Notes under the pieces: model-generated | The model's input: the letters and a program-made list of their open reading frames with translations, nothing else | Database searches by the model: none | What the model was told of the DNA's origin: nothing | In this document: one piece after another, positions 25,796-34,837 of the stretch | How positions within the stretch are numbered: the first letter of the stretch is position 1 | How the letters are laid out: the number at the start of each line of letters is the position of its first letter | Source of the DNA: JBCCMA01 sp045107005 | Lineage (GTDB): Bacteria; Pseudomonadota; Gammaproteobacteria; Steroidobacterales; JBCCMA01 | Assembly: GCA_045107005.1 (NCBI GenBank) | Contig: JBGCFP010000024.1 | Location: 1-64,000, forward strand | Length of the DNA: 64,000 nt | Reading direction: 5' to 3' | Position numbers and translations under genes: made by a program

Positions 25796-26721
25796 GTTTG
25801 GATGACAGCTATTTGCGCTATCCAAAACGTGGTTACGGCATGGATCACGATTTGTACGACTGGTCGATGCTGGCCGATCGTTCACCGGTAACGTGGCCAG
25901 ACAACAAGCCGCTGGCGCTTTGGGTCAACGTCGCACTGCAGTACTTCCCGTTGGATCAGCGCGGCAAACCGTTCGCACCACCGGGCGGCATGGTGACCGC
26001 GTATCCGGACCTGCGTCACTACACGCTGCGCGACTACGGCAATCGGGTCGGTGTGTTTCGTTTGTTCAAAGCGCTGGATCGCTACAACGTGACAGCGAGC
26101 GTCGCCATGAACACACGACTCGCCGAGCGCGTCCCGTATCTGCTCCAGCGCGTTGTCGAACGTGATCATGAGTTGCTGTGCCACGGCTGGGATATGGACA
26201 CGCTTCACTACGGCGGGCTCGATGAGGTCACCGAACGCGACATCGTCGCGAAATCCCTGGACCGCCTGCGAACCGCCAGCGGCAAACCGGTGGTCGGATG
26301 GATCAGCCCCGCCAAGAGCCAGAGCGCGGCGACACCGAAGCTTCTGGTGGAGCACGGCGTTGAGTTCATGTGCGACTGGATTAACGACGACATGCCGTTT
26401 GGGTTTCGCACATCCGCCGGCCACATCACAGCGCTGCCCTTGTCGACCGAACTTGAAGATCGGTTCGTCATTCTCGACAACGGGCATTCGGAAACTCAGT
26501 GGGCCGAGCAGATCATCGACGCCTGTGATTTTCTCCTGGCCGAAGCCGAAGCAACCGGGGACGGTCGCTTGCTGGCATTGAACATCCACCCTTGGATGCT
26601 CGGTCAGCCGCATCGGATCGGTGCGCTCGAGCGCGTGCTGGAACATATCACTGGCACCGGCAAAGCGTGGAATGCCGGCCCGGCGGATATTGTTGCAGCC
26701 TGGCGCGCCAGCGAGGCCTAG
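25792..26721 (+). CDS. NodB-fold hydrolase, PuuE/cyclic-imide-hydrolase-like (copy 2)
   Basis: A 309-residue paralogue of the preceding gene. The start ATG 25792 overlaps the upstream TGA (ATGA). It keeps LRDYGNRVGVFRLFKALDRY, CHGWDMDTLHYGG in place of the SHG-type motif, ISPAKSQS, and NIHPWMLGQPHRI near the end. It is the third gene of the cluster with the isochorismatase-fold hydrolase. It begins with DDSYLRYPKRGYGMDHDLYDW, a longer N-terminal segment than copy 1. Substrate not determinable from the sequence. Confidence 0.8.
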   Translation: MSLDDSYLRYPKRGYGMDHDLYDWSMLADRSPVTWPDNKPLALWVNVALQYFPLDQRGKPFAPPGGMVTAYPDLRHYTLRDYGNRVGVFRLFKALDRYNVTASVAMNTRLAERVPYLLQRVVERDHELLCHGWDMDTLHYGGLDEVTERDIVAKSLDRLRTASGKPVVGWISPAKSQSAATPKLLVEHGVEFMCDWINDDMPFGFRTSAGHITALPLSTELEDRFVILDNGHSETQWAEQIIDACDFLLAEAEATGDGRLLALNIHPWMLGQPHRIGALERVLEHITGTGKAWNAGPADIVAAWRASEA

Positions 26722-27072
26722 CGCCAGAACCCCCGTGATGGAACCGCTCTGATCCAGCGCTCGGCGAAAAGCCATGCACAATGACACGTTGGCCCGAGAG
26801 CGCGAAGACGGACCGTGACGCTAGTCGATGCGCGAAATCTCACCAATGACGGAAGTTCGAATCGACGACATTGACGAAAGCCGAATCGAGATCATCGCCG
26901 ATCACATTGATGGCGTTTGGAATGAAGCACTTACGCACTGTCTAGCGTAAAGCAACGGGCCGAGTGGCAAGCGATCTTCGATCGAGACGGACGCTCGTGA
27001 TGACTGTTCCCGTTTGTAACTTCGTACTGAAACGCTTGCATAGTGCCACAGCATCGGCACACTGAGGGCCTC
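26722..27072. other. Intergenic region, one weak 34-residue reading frame
   Basis: ATG 26846 to TAA 26950 could encode a 34-residue acidic peptide beginning MTEVRIDDIDES, without a ribosome binding site; it may be chance or a remnant. No terminator or Zur-like box is visible ahead of the receptor locus. Confidence 0.35.
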
Positions 27073-27375
27073 ATGCCGAGCCACCAAAACAACTTGCGTC
27101 AATGTCGTCGTCCACTCACCGCGTTTGCCGCGCTGTGCGCCGTTGTGTTGTCGCAATTTGTCTTTGCGGCGCATGAACACCTGGGCGACGAGCCGCACGA
27201 AGAGTGCGCGGTATGCTGCATTGGCAATTTGGACGAAGGCACGACGCCCGTCACCGCGGCCCCGGCCAGAATTGTCACCACAGGGATTGTGGAAAACCGG
27301 GTCGAGATCACGCGACCGGTACGGCATCAACAACTTTTCCTTGCGCGCGCACCGCCGCGTCACCTCAAAGACTAG
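27073..27375 (+). CDS. Small His/Cys exported protein (DUF2946-like) before a ZnuD-like receptor
   Basis: A 100-residue protein from ATG 27073 (GAGGG upstream). A hydrophobic segment (about residues 15-32) ends at FAAHEH, followed by HLGDEPHEECAVCC, a compact His/Glu/Cys metal-binding-like cluster. The C-terminal half is Arg-rich. It sits 60 bp upstream of a ZnuD-like TonB receptor, an arrangement repeated at 15220-15510 with another receptor. Probably membrane-tethered in the periplasm and involved in handing over metal (inference). Confidence 0.65.
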   Translation: MPSHQNNLRQCRRPLTAFAALCAVVLSQFVFAAHEHLGDEPHEECAVCCIGNLDEGTTPVTAAPARIVTTGIVENRVEITRPVRHQQLFLARAPPRHLKD

Positions 27376-27435
27376 CTCAGCTTTTCGCGCAGCCGACGCT
27401 CGGCAGCGCGCCCCCGAATCTTTGAGGTTAGAACC

Positions 27436-29523
27436 ATGTTTGATTTACGCTTATCGGCAGGCGCGGTAGCACCCGCCTGTATTGCTCTGATTGCTCTGAA
27501 CGTTTACCCGGTCGCAAAGGCAGACGACCACTGCGACTCGTCGTCCGCCACCGATTGTGTTGAAGAAGTGGTTGTGCGCGCCCATCCACTGTCGGCCGAG
27601 GGCCTGGCCCAGCCGATCAGTGTCCTTGAGGGCAAAGAACTTGCCAGAGAACTCGCGCCCAGTCTGGGCGAAACCGTTAGCGGTCTGCCAGGTATTCATT
27701 CCGCTTCTTTCGGGCCAGCCGTTGGTCGGCCGGTCATCCGTGGCTTGGGCGGTGCACGCGTGCGCGTGATGGAAGACCGCATCGATACAATGGATGCCTC
27801 GGTGGCCAGTGGTGACCACGCGACCACCGTGGAGCCCTTTATTGCCGATGGCATCGAAGTGCTCAAAGGGCCCAGTACGCTGCTCTATGGCAGCGGTGCC
27901 ATTGGCGGCATTGTGGACGTGCACACCGGCCGCATTCCGCACGAGCGTGCCGGTTCGCTGGCCCAGGGACGCGTGCTCCTGCGCAATCAGTCCAACGGAC
28001 AAGGCACGACAGCGGCCGGCCGTCTCGACGGCGGCACCGGCTCCATTGCCTGGCATGTGGACGGGTTTACTCGCGATCTGGACGCCTACGATATCCCGGG
28101 TTTCGCCGAGTCGGCTGGCCTGCGGGCACTGGAACAAGCCGAAGGCGAAGGCGGCGAAGACGAAGAAGAAGTCAGCGGCATTGCACCGGGCACCGATCAG
28201 GAATCTTCCGGTGGTGCGTTTGGCCTATCCTGGGTCGGTGAGCGCGGCTTCGTTGGCGCGTCGGTCAGCCTATATGACGCCAACTACGGTCTGCCCGGCG
28301 GTCACGAGGAAGAAGAAGGCGAGGAAGAGGGAGAAGGCGAGGAGGAAGGCAACCCGGTTCTGGACATGGAGCAAACTCGTGTCGACCTGGAAGCAGGCAT
28401 CGACTCGCCGTTTGCCGGAATCGAAAAACTCAATATTCGCGTCGGCATTAACGACTACGAGCACACCGAATTTGAGCCCAATGGCGAGGCTGGCACGGTC
28501 TTCGCGAACGACGCGTGGGAAGCCCGCGCGGAACTCGTGCACGAAGAGCTGGGTGGCTGGCGTGGCGCATTTGGCGTACAAGCCGCCGATCGGGAATTCT
28601 CGGCGATTGGTGACGAGGCGTTTGTGCAGCCGGTGGATACGTCCAGTATCGGCGTGTTTTGGCTGGGCGAAAAACGCTTCACGGAAACGTCGGTGGAGGC
28701 TGGGGTGCGTCTTGAGCAGGTGGACCACAGCCCGGCGATGGGTAATTCGCGCGACTTCTCGCTGTTCGCCGCATCACTCGGCTTTGTCCGTGATCTAAAT
28801 GACACGTTCCGCGTCAGCGGCATCCTCGATGTGAGTTCGCGCGCACCGGTATCCGAAGAGCTCTATTCCGATGGCCCACACCTCGCAACGCAGACGTTTG
28901 ACATTGGCGACGACTCGCTAGGCAAAGAAGAAGCCATAAACGTATCGCTGACACTCGACTACGACAGTGACAGTTGGGGCTACTCAGCGACGGTGTTCTA
29001 CACGGATTTTTCGGACTTCATATACCAGTCCTTCACCGGCGAGGAAGACGACGGTCTGCCCGTCGCACAGTTCGTGCAAAACGATGCGCGCTTCACCGGA
29101 CTCGACGTTAGTGCCTACTTCAATCTCGGCAACTACGCCGGCGCCAACTGGCGTCTGGACGGTTTGTTTGACGTTGTAGATGCCACCGTGTCGGCGCCGG
29201 ACACCAAGTTTTTGCCGCGCATTTCGCCGATGCGCCTTGGTCTGGGCATTGCGGCCGAATGGGAGCAGTTCAATGCGTCGGTGGATTTGCTGCGTGTTTC
29301 TGAGGTCACCGATGTCTCGGTGGGCGAACTGCCCACAGACGCCTACAACGATGTTCGCGTAGATGTGGGCTGGCGCCAGTCGCTGGCGATTGGCGAACTG
29401 AACCTGTTTCTGCGCGGTCGCAATTTAACGAACGACGAGCAGCGCAATCATACGTCTTTCGTGAAAGACTTCGTCCCGCTTCCCGGTCGCAACATCGAGA
29501 TCGGCGCAAGGCTGTCTTTCTAG
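27436..29523 (+). CDS. TonB-dependent receptor, ZnuD-like (zinc) type
   Basis: A 695-residue outer-membrane receptor with a signal peptide (about residues 1-29). The TonB-box-like VEEVVVRAHPL is followed by a plug with VGRPVIRGLGGARVRVMEDR, GDHATTVEPF and IEVLKGPSTLLYGSGAIGGIVD, the pattern of ZnuD and related zinc receptors. ZnuD usually carries His-rich loops; here two external loops (about residues 236-250 and 290-310) are runs of Glu, Asp and Gly instead. The barrel ends in the aromatic IGARLSF. It is preceded by the His/Cys small protein and probably cotranscribed with it. Zinc is the most likely substrate, not proven. Confidence 0.85.
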   Translation: MFDLRLSAGAVAPACIALIALNVYPVAKADDHCDSSSATDCVEEVVVRAHPLSAEGLAQPISVLEGKELARELAPSLGETVSGLPGIHSASFGPAVGRPVIRGLGGARVRVMEDRIDTMDASVASGDHATTVEPFIADGIEVLKGPSTLLYGSGAIGGIVDVHTGRIPHERAGSLAQGRVLLRNQSNGQGTTAAGRLDGGTGSIAWHVDGFTRDLDAYDIPGFAESAGLRALEQAEGEGGEDEEEVSGIAPGTDQESSGGAFGLSWVGERGFVGASVSLYDANYGLPGGHEEEEGEEEGEGEEEGNPVLDMEQTRVDLEAGIDSPFAGIEKLNIRVGINDYEHTEFEPNGEAGTVFANDAWEARAELVHEELGGWRGAFGVQAADREFSAIGDEAFVQPVDTSSIGVFWLGEKRFTETSVEAGVRLEQVDHSPAMGNSRDFSLFAASLGFVRDLNDTFRVSGILDVSSRAPVSEELYSDGPHLATQTFDIGDDSLGKEEAINVSLTLDYDSDSWGYSATVFYTDFSDFIYQSFTGEEDDGLPVAQFVQNDARFTGLDVSAYFNLGNYAGANWRLDGLFDVVDATVSAPDTKFLPRISPMRLGLGIAAEWEQFNASVDLLRVSEVTDVSVGELPTDAYNDVRVDVGWRQSLAIGELNLFLRGRNLTNDEQRNHTSFVKDFVPLPGRNIEIGARLSF

Positions 29524-29754
29524 ACGAGCCACCTTCAGCGCCAGTGGTGCTTTTTTCTCGGCCCGCGTCCGGCATTGCCGGCGCGGCGCCGGGATTCTGG
29601 ATTGGAAGCGGCTTAGGCAGTGCCTATTCAAAGCGTGCCGCAGAACGTACACGCAGAACTGGCCAAGCCGCCATGACCCTTGCGGGCCTCCTGTGAGGCG
29701 CCTCACGCAGCGGATACACGCACCGCCGCATGAGGAACCCGATCAGGTGATCGC

Positions 29755-30243
29755 TCAGGCCGTCTCTGGGGGCGGCGCGAAAGGCAGTGAGGAATGATGC
29801 AGCACGATTCTCAGCGTGCCGTTTTCATCTTTCTTGTATCCCCAGCTCTTGTCGACCATGGTCACGTTGCCATCCTTGTCGGTCATCGTGACCCATCCCA
29901 TCCACATCGCAACATCGCCTTCGATGAAGCTTGCCGACGTTTCAGAGGTGACTTCGCGCCAGCCTTTCAAAGCGAATCCGCCGTCCAGCGGATAATCGGG
30001 ATCGTGGGCCACAAAATACGACAACGCGCCCTTTTGAGTCGGTCGAAACGTCTTTGGCCCGCTCGACAACGTTGGCTTGAACATGACCGGGCCAAGGTTG
30101 TAGCCATAAGCCGCGTCGAGAACGCCCGTCGCAACAGAGCGAGCGCCATCAATGCCGTCCGCCTCATAAGCTTTCGCAATCGCCACCAACGCGTCGCCCC
30201 AGGCAACTCGCGCGGCGTCCAGTTCGGCTTCAGTAATTGGCAT
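29755..30243 (-). CDS. NTF2/SnoaL-like small protein
   Basis: A 162-residue soluble protein. The ATG at 30243 is chosen because GGAGGAATTTTG directly precedes it. It is an alpha+beta protein with AWGDALVAIAKAYEADG at the start, YGYNLGPVMFKPT in the middle and a terminal LRIVLHHSSLPF, a signature of a conserved NTF2-like family that is sometimes mislabelled phosphoribosyl-AMP cyclohydrolase. No catalytic assignment is possible. Monocistronic. Confidence 0.65.
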   Translation of the reverse strand: MPITEAELDAARVAWGDALVAIAKAYEADGIDGARSVATGVLDAAYGYNLGPVMFKPTLSSGPKTFRPTQKGALSYFVAHDPDYPLDGGFALKGWREVTSETSASFIEGDVAMWMGWVTMTDKDGNVTMVDKSWGYKKDENGTLRIVLHHSSLPFAPPPETA

Positions 30244-30457
30244 CAAAATTCCTCCGGTGTTTGGTTTGATAACTTGAATTCGCAAGCCCGTCAGGATTGC
30301 CTCGTTCAACAGAACAAGACACTTCGAGACTTCTGACGCTTGAGACATCAAGAATACAGAATTGGTTTCCGAAGATACATAGATACAAGTGGCGCAGAAG
30401 ATCGACGTCGATGCGCAAGATTGCGATAATGCACTTCCCGGTCTGGTCAGCGAGCCT

Positions 30458-30886
30458 ATGCAATTTTCTGAAGTGTTTCTACGGCTCGGCTCTGGGCTCG
30501 TGGCGTGGCTCTTGTTGCTGACCTACATAATCTGGCTCGGCGTGGTCGGAAGCGTCGGCTGCGGCCCGGATGGCGACGAGCTGCACCGCCTCGTTCTTGG
30601 CCTTGCACCGGTTGCATTAGGCAGTGCGTTCTTGCTGCGTGCCACCCGCCCGCTGGCGGAAGTGCACGGTATTTTGCGCTGGGGAGCGGTGGTCCTGGCC
30701 ATACTGGTGCCAGCGGCGCTGCACGCGGTGTGGGGCGTCTTTCGTACCGTGTGGCTCGCAAAGACGAGTATTTGCGGGTCGGGCACGGCACTGGTCTGGG
30801 AGCAATCGTGGCCTGTGGTACATGTGGCGACGTTGGTCGCTGTCGCCTTCCTCGTGACGAAAAACTGGAAGCTGCCTCAGCCCTAG
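30458..30886 (+). CDS. Hypothetical four-helix membrane protein
   Basis: A 142-residue protein from the ATG at 30458; longer forms to 30389 are possible, as no clear ribosome binding site is seen. Hydrophobic segments lie at about residues 8-28, 42-58, 72-92 and 118-136, with two cysteine-containing loops (VGCGPDGDE and SICGSG). Family not recognised. It precedes mscL on the same strand by 155 bp. Confidence 0.55.
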   Translation: MQFSEVFLRLGSGLVAWLLLLTYIIWLGVVGSVGCGPDGDELHRLVLGLAPVALGSAFLLRATRPLAEVHGILRWGAVVLAILVPAALHAVWGVFRTVWLAKTSICGSGTALVWEQSWPVVHVATLVAVAFLVTKNWKLPQP

Positions 30887-31041
30887 CAACCAAAAATTAA
30901 CACGAACTTCGCAATTTGATTTGCATTTTCGGCGATGCTACAACAACATGCGCGCCGGGGAGCTTCGATGGCGATGGATTCGCACTAGCTCGGGAACGGA
31001 CCGTCGCTCGACATTTATCAAGATTAGATTGGGGATTTCTT

Positions 31042-31440
31042 ATGTCCATGGCTTCAGAATTCAAAGATTTCGCAATGCGCGGCAACGTTGTCGACATGGC
31101 GGTGGGTATCGTCATCGGAGGCGCTTTTGGCAAAATCGTCTCGTCGTTTGTCGCAGACGTGTTAATGCCACCTATTGGATTGGCGATGGGCGGTGTCGAC
31201 TTTGGCGAACTGGCGGTAACGCTCAAAGAAGCGGTCGGCGAAACCGCTGCCGTGACGCTTAACTACGGCACGTTCATTCAGACCGTAGTCGATTTCCTGA
31301 TTATTGCGTTTGCCATCTTCATGGTCGTCAAGGCGATGAACGCGAGCAAGAAAAAGGAAGAAGAAGCACCGGCAGCGCCGCCAGAGCCGAGCAAGGAAGA
31401 AGTGCTTCTCACTGAAATTCGCGACGCGCTGCGCAAGTAG
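31042..31440 (+). CDS. mscL: Large-conductance mechanosensitive channel MscL
   Basis: A 132-residue protein with the complete MscL pattern: FKDFAMRGNVVDMAVGIVIGGAFGKIV (N-terminal helix and TM1 with the glycine/alanine hydrophobic gate), LMPPIGL after TM1, TM2 at about residues 74-98, and a charged C-terminal helix ending EEVLLTEIRDALRK. It opens under membrane tension to relieve hypo-osmotic shock. The start is ATG 31042 with GGGG upstream. A strong terminator follows. Confidence 0.97.
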   Translation: MSMASEFKDFAMRGNVVDMAVGIVIGGAFGKIVSSFVADVLMPPIGLAMGGVDFGELAVTLKEAVGETAAVTLNYGTFIQTVVDFLIIAFAIFMVVKAMNASKKKEEEAPAAPPEPSKEEVLLTEIRDALRK

Positions 31441-31460
31441 AAGTTCTCGCAAGATATGCG

Positions 31461-31493
31461 GGGGCAGTCTCGGCAGAGACTGCCCCTTTTTTT
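31461..31493 (+). terminator. Rho-independent terminator of mscL
   Basis: An 11-bp perfect GC-rich stem (GGGGCAGTCTC / GAGACTGCCCC), a 4-nt loop and a run of seven T at 31487-31493, 20 bp after the stop codon. Confidence 0.93.
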
Positions 31494-31622
31494 GTTTCAG
31501 GCTCAAGCCGATTGGCGTTTCCACCCACGCCAGGATGGAAGACTGGACTGGTCGCGATCAACTTGACGCCCGGCTCTGTGCTGACGACCGGCACAAGCGG
31601 CACGTTTGCCCTGCCGGCGTGA

Positions 31623-31790
31623 ATATTGGCGCTTTGGTTTATCGGTCTCGATGTCTTTGAGCGCGCCACGGACGAGGAAATCGAGACAGTCAATCTGGTG
31701 ACGCACGTCAGTGGCGCAGTGATTGGTTTCTTTTTTGGCGGCTACCTGGTTTCGAGCGCACAGAGAACACGGCGCGAACGTCTTCGCTAG
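31623..31790 (+). pseudogene. C-terminal remnant of a rhomboid-family protease
   Basis: An open stretch of 55 codons between an upstream TGA and a TAG encodes ILALWFIGLD, an acidic loop, then NLVTHVSGAVIGFFFGG, which matches the last helices of rhomboid proteases including the catalytic-site histidine (THVSG). There is no start codon or upstream catalytic serine helix, so only the tail of a lost gene remains. Confidence 0.5.
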
Positions 31791-31801
31791 CCGACCTGGT
31801 C

Positions 31802-33028
31802 TCAGACCGTCTGTTTGGTCCTGCGCCGCCGCCACCCACCAAGCGCTCCAAGCAATAAAACCAACGTTGCCGTCGTCCGCCACGGATAGCGAATACTCAT
31901 GACGACCGGCGTGAGCCCGGCACGTACACCGGCGCGCAGTGCGGGCCGCTCGCGAATGTAATCAGCGAACGGCGGCGAAGTGCGGTAGTACCACGCAACG
32001 AAACGGCGGCCGAAGCCATGGTGCAGCAGAAACTCATCGCGAAAGCGCGTCAGCGTCACGACGTTGTCATCCCACGTCGCGCCCCACGCTGCGGTCGCGA
32101 TGAAGCAGCCACCGCCGCCGTCGGCAATCTGCGTTTCAATGTTGCAGGTGGGATTGCTCGTCGACGGGATCGTGCCGGACACTACAATGTCGTTATTACT
32201 CGACACATAGTCCTCGGCACCCACCGTTACGGAAAACGCAACGCTGGCGGTAAACGGTGTCGCGTTTTCGAACGAGTCAGTAATGAAATTGGCAGTTGTG
32301 CTTTCGCCAAAGCCAAGAGGCGGGAGGGCGCACTCAAGCGCGTTGTTGCCGGCACAGGACTCGAAGCGCGCATTGGGCAGCGTGGTGGGCACGTCGGACG
32401 CGCGCAAACTGACGTCGGTGGCTGTACTCGGACCGTTGTTAGTGATCGTCAACACAATTTGCGCCGATGTTCCGGTCGAGCAAAACGGTGGCAGCGCGAC
32501 CAGCCCCAGAGACTCGACAGACAGCTCGACACACTCGGTTAGTACATCGTTGCGCACCACTGCCAGGGCTAGATCGCCACGCGCAGAGTCCGCCGTGCTG
32601 GGTAGCAGCTCGGCGGTATTGACATAACAAGGCTGGTCGACGTCAAGCTGCGCGGGGATGGTAAGCACGGCATTGGTCATCATCGCCACATCGCCTACGG
32701 TCCAGATGCCCGTCTGCACATCGTAATCCCCTTGCGAGGTGAACGGTGCCATGCCGTTCGGGATCGACAGTCCGTCAGGCAGCACATCCGTGACGGTGAC
32801 GTCGGTCTCAACGTCGGTTCCTTCGTTGATGACCGTGATCGTGAACTCAACCGGCTGACCGATCGCGGGGACCTCTGGCTCAACGCTCTTTTCAATCGAC
32901 ACGGGTGTCTGGGCGTCGACTTGCAATAACGCGGCGGCAGGACCGCTGCCAAGCAGCACTGCGGCGGCGGCTGGCATACTTGCAAAGTGGCGAATATCGA
33001 TGTGACGTCTCCTGGCGAATCGGGGCAA
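31802..33028 (-). CDS. DUF11 surface protein with CFIATA C-terminal domain
   Basis: About 408 residues. The N-terminal signal segment is followed by DUF11-type Ig-like repeats (ITVINEGTDVETDVTVTDVLPDG at about 55-77; a second unit, IVLTITNNGPSTATDVSL, near 190). A Gly-rich spacer leads into GGGGCFIATAAWG, a conserved motif that heads a roughly 80-residue domain in many secreted bacterial proteins, with LRRFRDEFLLHHGFGRRFV-like features. It ends with a hydrophobic helix and RRRR, a sorting-signal-like tail. The start is uncertain: TTG at 33028 or ATG at 32977. Likely anchored at the cell envelope. Confidence 0.72.
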   Translation of the reverse strand: MPRFARRRHIDIRHFASMPAAAAVLLGSGPAAALLQVDAQTPVSIEKSVEPEVPAIGQPVEFTITVINEGTDVETDVTVTDVLPDGLSIPNGMAPFTSQGDYDVQTGIWTVGDVAMMTNAVLTIPAQLDVDQPCYVNTAELLPSTADSARGDLALAVVRNDVLTECVELSVESLGLVALPPFCSTGTSAQIVLTITNNGPSTATDVSLRASDVPTTLPNARFESCAGNNALECALPPLGFGESTTANFITDSFENATPFTASVAFSVTVGAEDYVSSNNDIVVSGTIPSTSNPTCNIETQIADGGGGCFIATAAWGATWDDNVVTLTRFRDEFLLHHGFGRRFVAWYYRTSPPFADYIRERPALRAGVRAGLTPVVMSIRYPWRTTATLVLLLGALGGWRRRRTKQTV

Positions 33029-33407
33029 TCGCTTCGCGTGTCTAACGTACTGTGGAACCCTCAGAGACGTTGCGTCAGCGAGCGAAAAGGGTGCAAGTAA
33101 CGGGGAAGTCTGTCGCTCCGGACCCTTGAAAATCGGAGAGCCTGGTCGATGCGCTTGGTCATCTGTTCGGACAAGTTGCGCACGAAACCCGAAAACCGCT
33201 GCTCAAATCAGCGCCGTCAATGCTCAGCTTGCCGAACTTCACCGCCGCCCATCAAACCCTTTGTGCGTCAAAGGAATCTGGCGCTGACGCGCATGCGCCG
33301 CGGCAGACCAGAACACCGATCAATTTTTAATGACTTTTGGCGGCTTGAGTAGTGCCGTCATCGCGCCTGCGTGATTGCGTACCTCAAGGCGGTCGCTCAG
33401 TAGGCGT
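33029..33407. other. Non-coding interval
   Basis: No gene, hairpin or recognisable repeat could be supported here; short frames lack start context. Confidence 0.35.
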
Positions 33408-33962
33408 TCAGGCAAACTCGCAATAATCCTCTTTCGCGACCAGATCCATGACGAAAGCGAGCTTGGCCATGCCGCTGATCACTGCCATGACTGTGCCAAG
33501 TTCGCAGATCTGACCGCTGGTGAAGTGTTGTTGCAGTTGGCCGATCAACGTCGCATCCAGGCGCCCGGCCGTGTTGGTTAACGCCACCTGCTCGGCGTAA
33601 CGCAACACGGCCCGCTCGGCGTCGTCAAACTCGGCCGTTGCCGGGTCGGTCATGACGGCCGCAATCTGTTCAGCGCTGAAACCCGCCTCGGCGGCCCCTG
33701 GCTGATTTTGTTTGTTGCAGGTCTGGCAGCCGTGCAGCGCGGACAGTCGCAACCGCGCCAGTTGCTTGTAGCGTTGCGCCACCTCACCACCAAAAAACAG
33801 CGTTTGATAAAAATCTCCCATGACGAACTTCATCACATGCGGTGCGGTGGCAAAGGCCTCTACGAAGGCGGGTTCGCCGGTCAGGTCATTCAACACATCC
33901 CAGGCCTGACCAAATTCGGCCGGCAGATCGGGGCGGGCGATGCGTTCCAGAGATGGGGTCAT
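33408..33962 (-). CDS. Carboxymuconolactone decarboxylase/AhpD-like protein
   Basis: A 184-residue helical protein of the AhpD-like superfamily. The redox-type pair is in ALHGCQTCNKQ (CxxC, about residues 80-83) with following acidic and His features, and the helical bundle covers about 45-165. AhpD-type CxxC proteins reduce peroxiredoxin partners; other family members are decarboxylases without CxxC, so a thiol-based peroxide role is more likely here. Monocistronic. Confidence 0.78.
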   Translation of the reverse strand: MTPSLERIARPDLPAEFGQAWDVLNDLTGEPAFVEAFATAPHVMKFVMGDFYQTLFFGGEVAQRYKQLARLRLSALHGCQTCNKQNQPGAAEAGFSAEQIAAVMTDPATAEFDDAERAVLRYAEQVALTNTAGRLDATLIGQLQQHFTSGQICELGTVMAVISGMAKLAFVMDLVAKEDYCEFA

Positions 33963-34106
33963 GGTGCTACTCCTTTAACTTTTTGCCAACTGTCATTGCG
34001 CTTGCATGCGTGTCTTTCGCCTGAAGTATAGCAATCGCGTTGCCGATCGAATCAGACGCAGTCTTGGCAGCTTCGATGTCGGGCGCTGCAACGGTTTCCT
34101 GAAACG

Positions 34107-34186
34107 TTCACTACCGGCTCAACGCTCGACGCTTCGGATGCTCTCGCCAGCCAAAGACACATCCAGCGCCACGCTACATTGACGCT
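34107..34186. repeat. Dispersed intergenic repeat, copy A
   Basis: Shares two conserved blocks with 56631-56728: TTCACTACCGGCTCAACGCT near the start and GCCAAAGACACATC followed by CACGCTACATTGACGCT near the end. The spacer differs in length and sequence. Both copies are intergenic. Confidence 0.5.
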
Positions 34187-34200
34187 GATGACTACGCAAC

Positions 34201-34497
34201 GCGACTTGTTGGCAACCAGCTCATATTTTCAGTGACGACGTCTATGCGGTGAATGTCACGTACTTTGAGTTGATGCCGGATCTTCAATTCCGCATCATGG
34301 GCGAACTCGCGGGCATCCTCAATCGGGAAGACCGGTGCCAGGTTTCGTGCGAGAGTTTTTATGGCGAAGCGCGCCCGCTGTTCATGGACGACAAGATTTA
34401 TGCTCTGGTCGGCTATGAATTGATCCAAGGCTATGTCTCCGGCGGCAACGTCTACGAGAAACACAGAGTCGATGCTTTGCCCTTGATCGTACAGTAG
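34201..34497 (+). pseudogene. C-terminal fragment of an unidentified, possibly beta-propeller, protein
   Basis: The frame is open from about 34201 after stop codons and reads protein-like (SDDVYAVNVTYFELMPDLQF, then CESFYGEARPLFMDDKIYALVGYELIQG) to TAG at 34497. No ribosome binding site or convincing start is present; GTG 34249 gives 82 residues. The REARPLFMDDKIYAL-type ending loosely resembles C-termini of secreted beta-propeller proteins. Probably a gene remnant. Confidence 0.4.
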
Positions 34498-34837
34498 TGT
34501 GCGCAGCGCGAATCGGGCTACTGGCCGTGCTTGCCCTCCGGCGTCCGGGCGCAGGTCGGGCCAGCCTTGGTCCGTCACGCTTGTCACCCGAAGCGGCGTT
34601 CGCCCCAAAATTTTCACGACCGATTCCAGCTGGCCCGGCGGTGAACTACGTCATCGAAGAGCTGGCCGGCTTACTGGCTGGCAAGAAAGGCCGTTTCACG
34701 CGACCGCACAGGCGCTACGTGGATGAGAATGGTCCGCTATTGAATGTCAGCAAGCTCGGGCACGCTGGTCATCGAACCGCTAGAGGAAGGTCGTGCGCAC
34801 TATCGTAATCTACGGGCTTTAGACCCGAACAAAACGC
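34498..34837. other. Non-coding interval before the response regulator gene
   Basis: No supported gene. Short overlapping frames on both strands lack start signals or family features. Confidence 0.35.

Noticed and set aside
25882..26787. A 301-codon open frame on the minus strand
   Set aside because: Antisense to the second NodB-fold gene; no ribosome binding site or family features.
30389..30900. Overlapping minus-strand frames opposite the membrane protein
   Set aside because: The plus-strand frame has clean hydrophobic segments; the minus-strand frames are low-complexity and Arg/Pro-rich.
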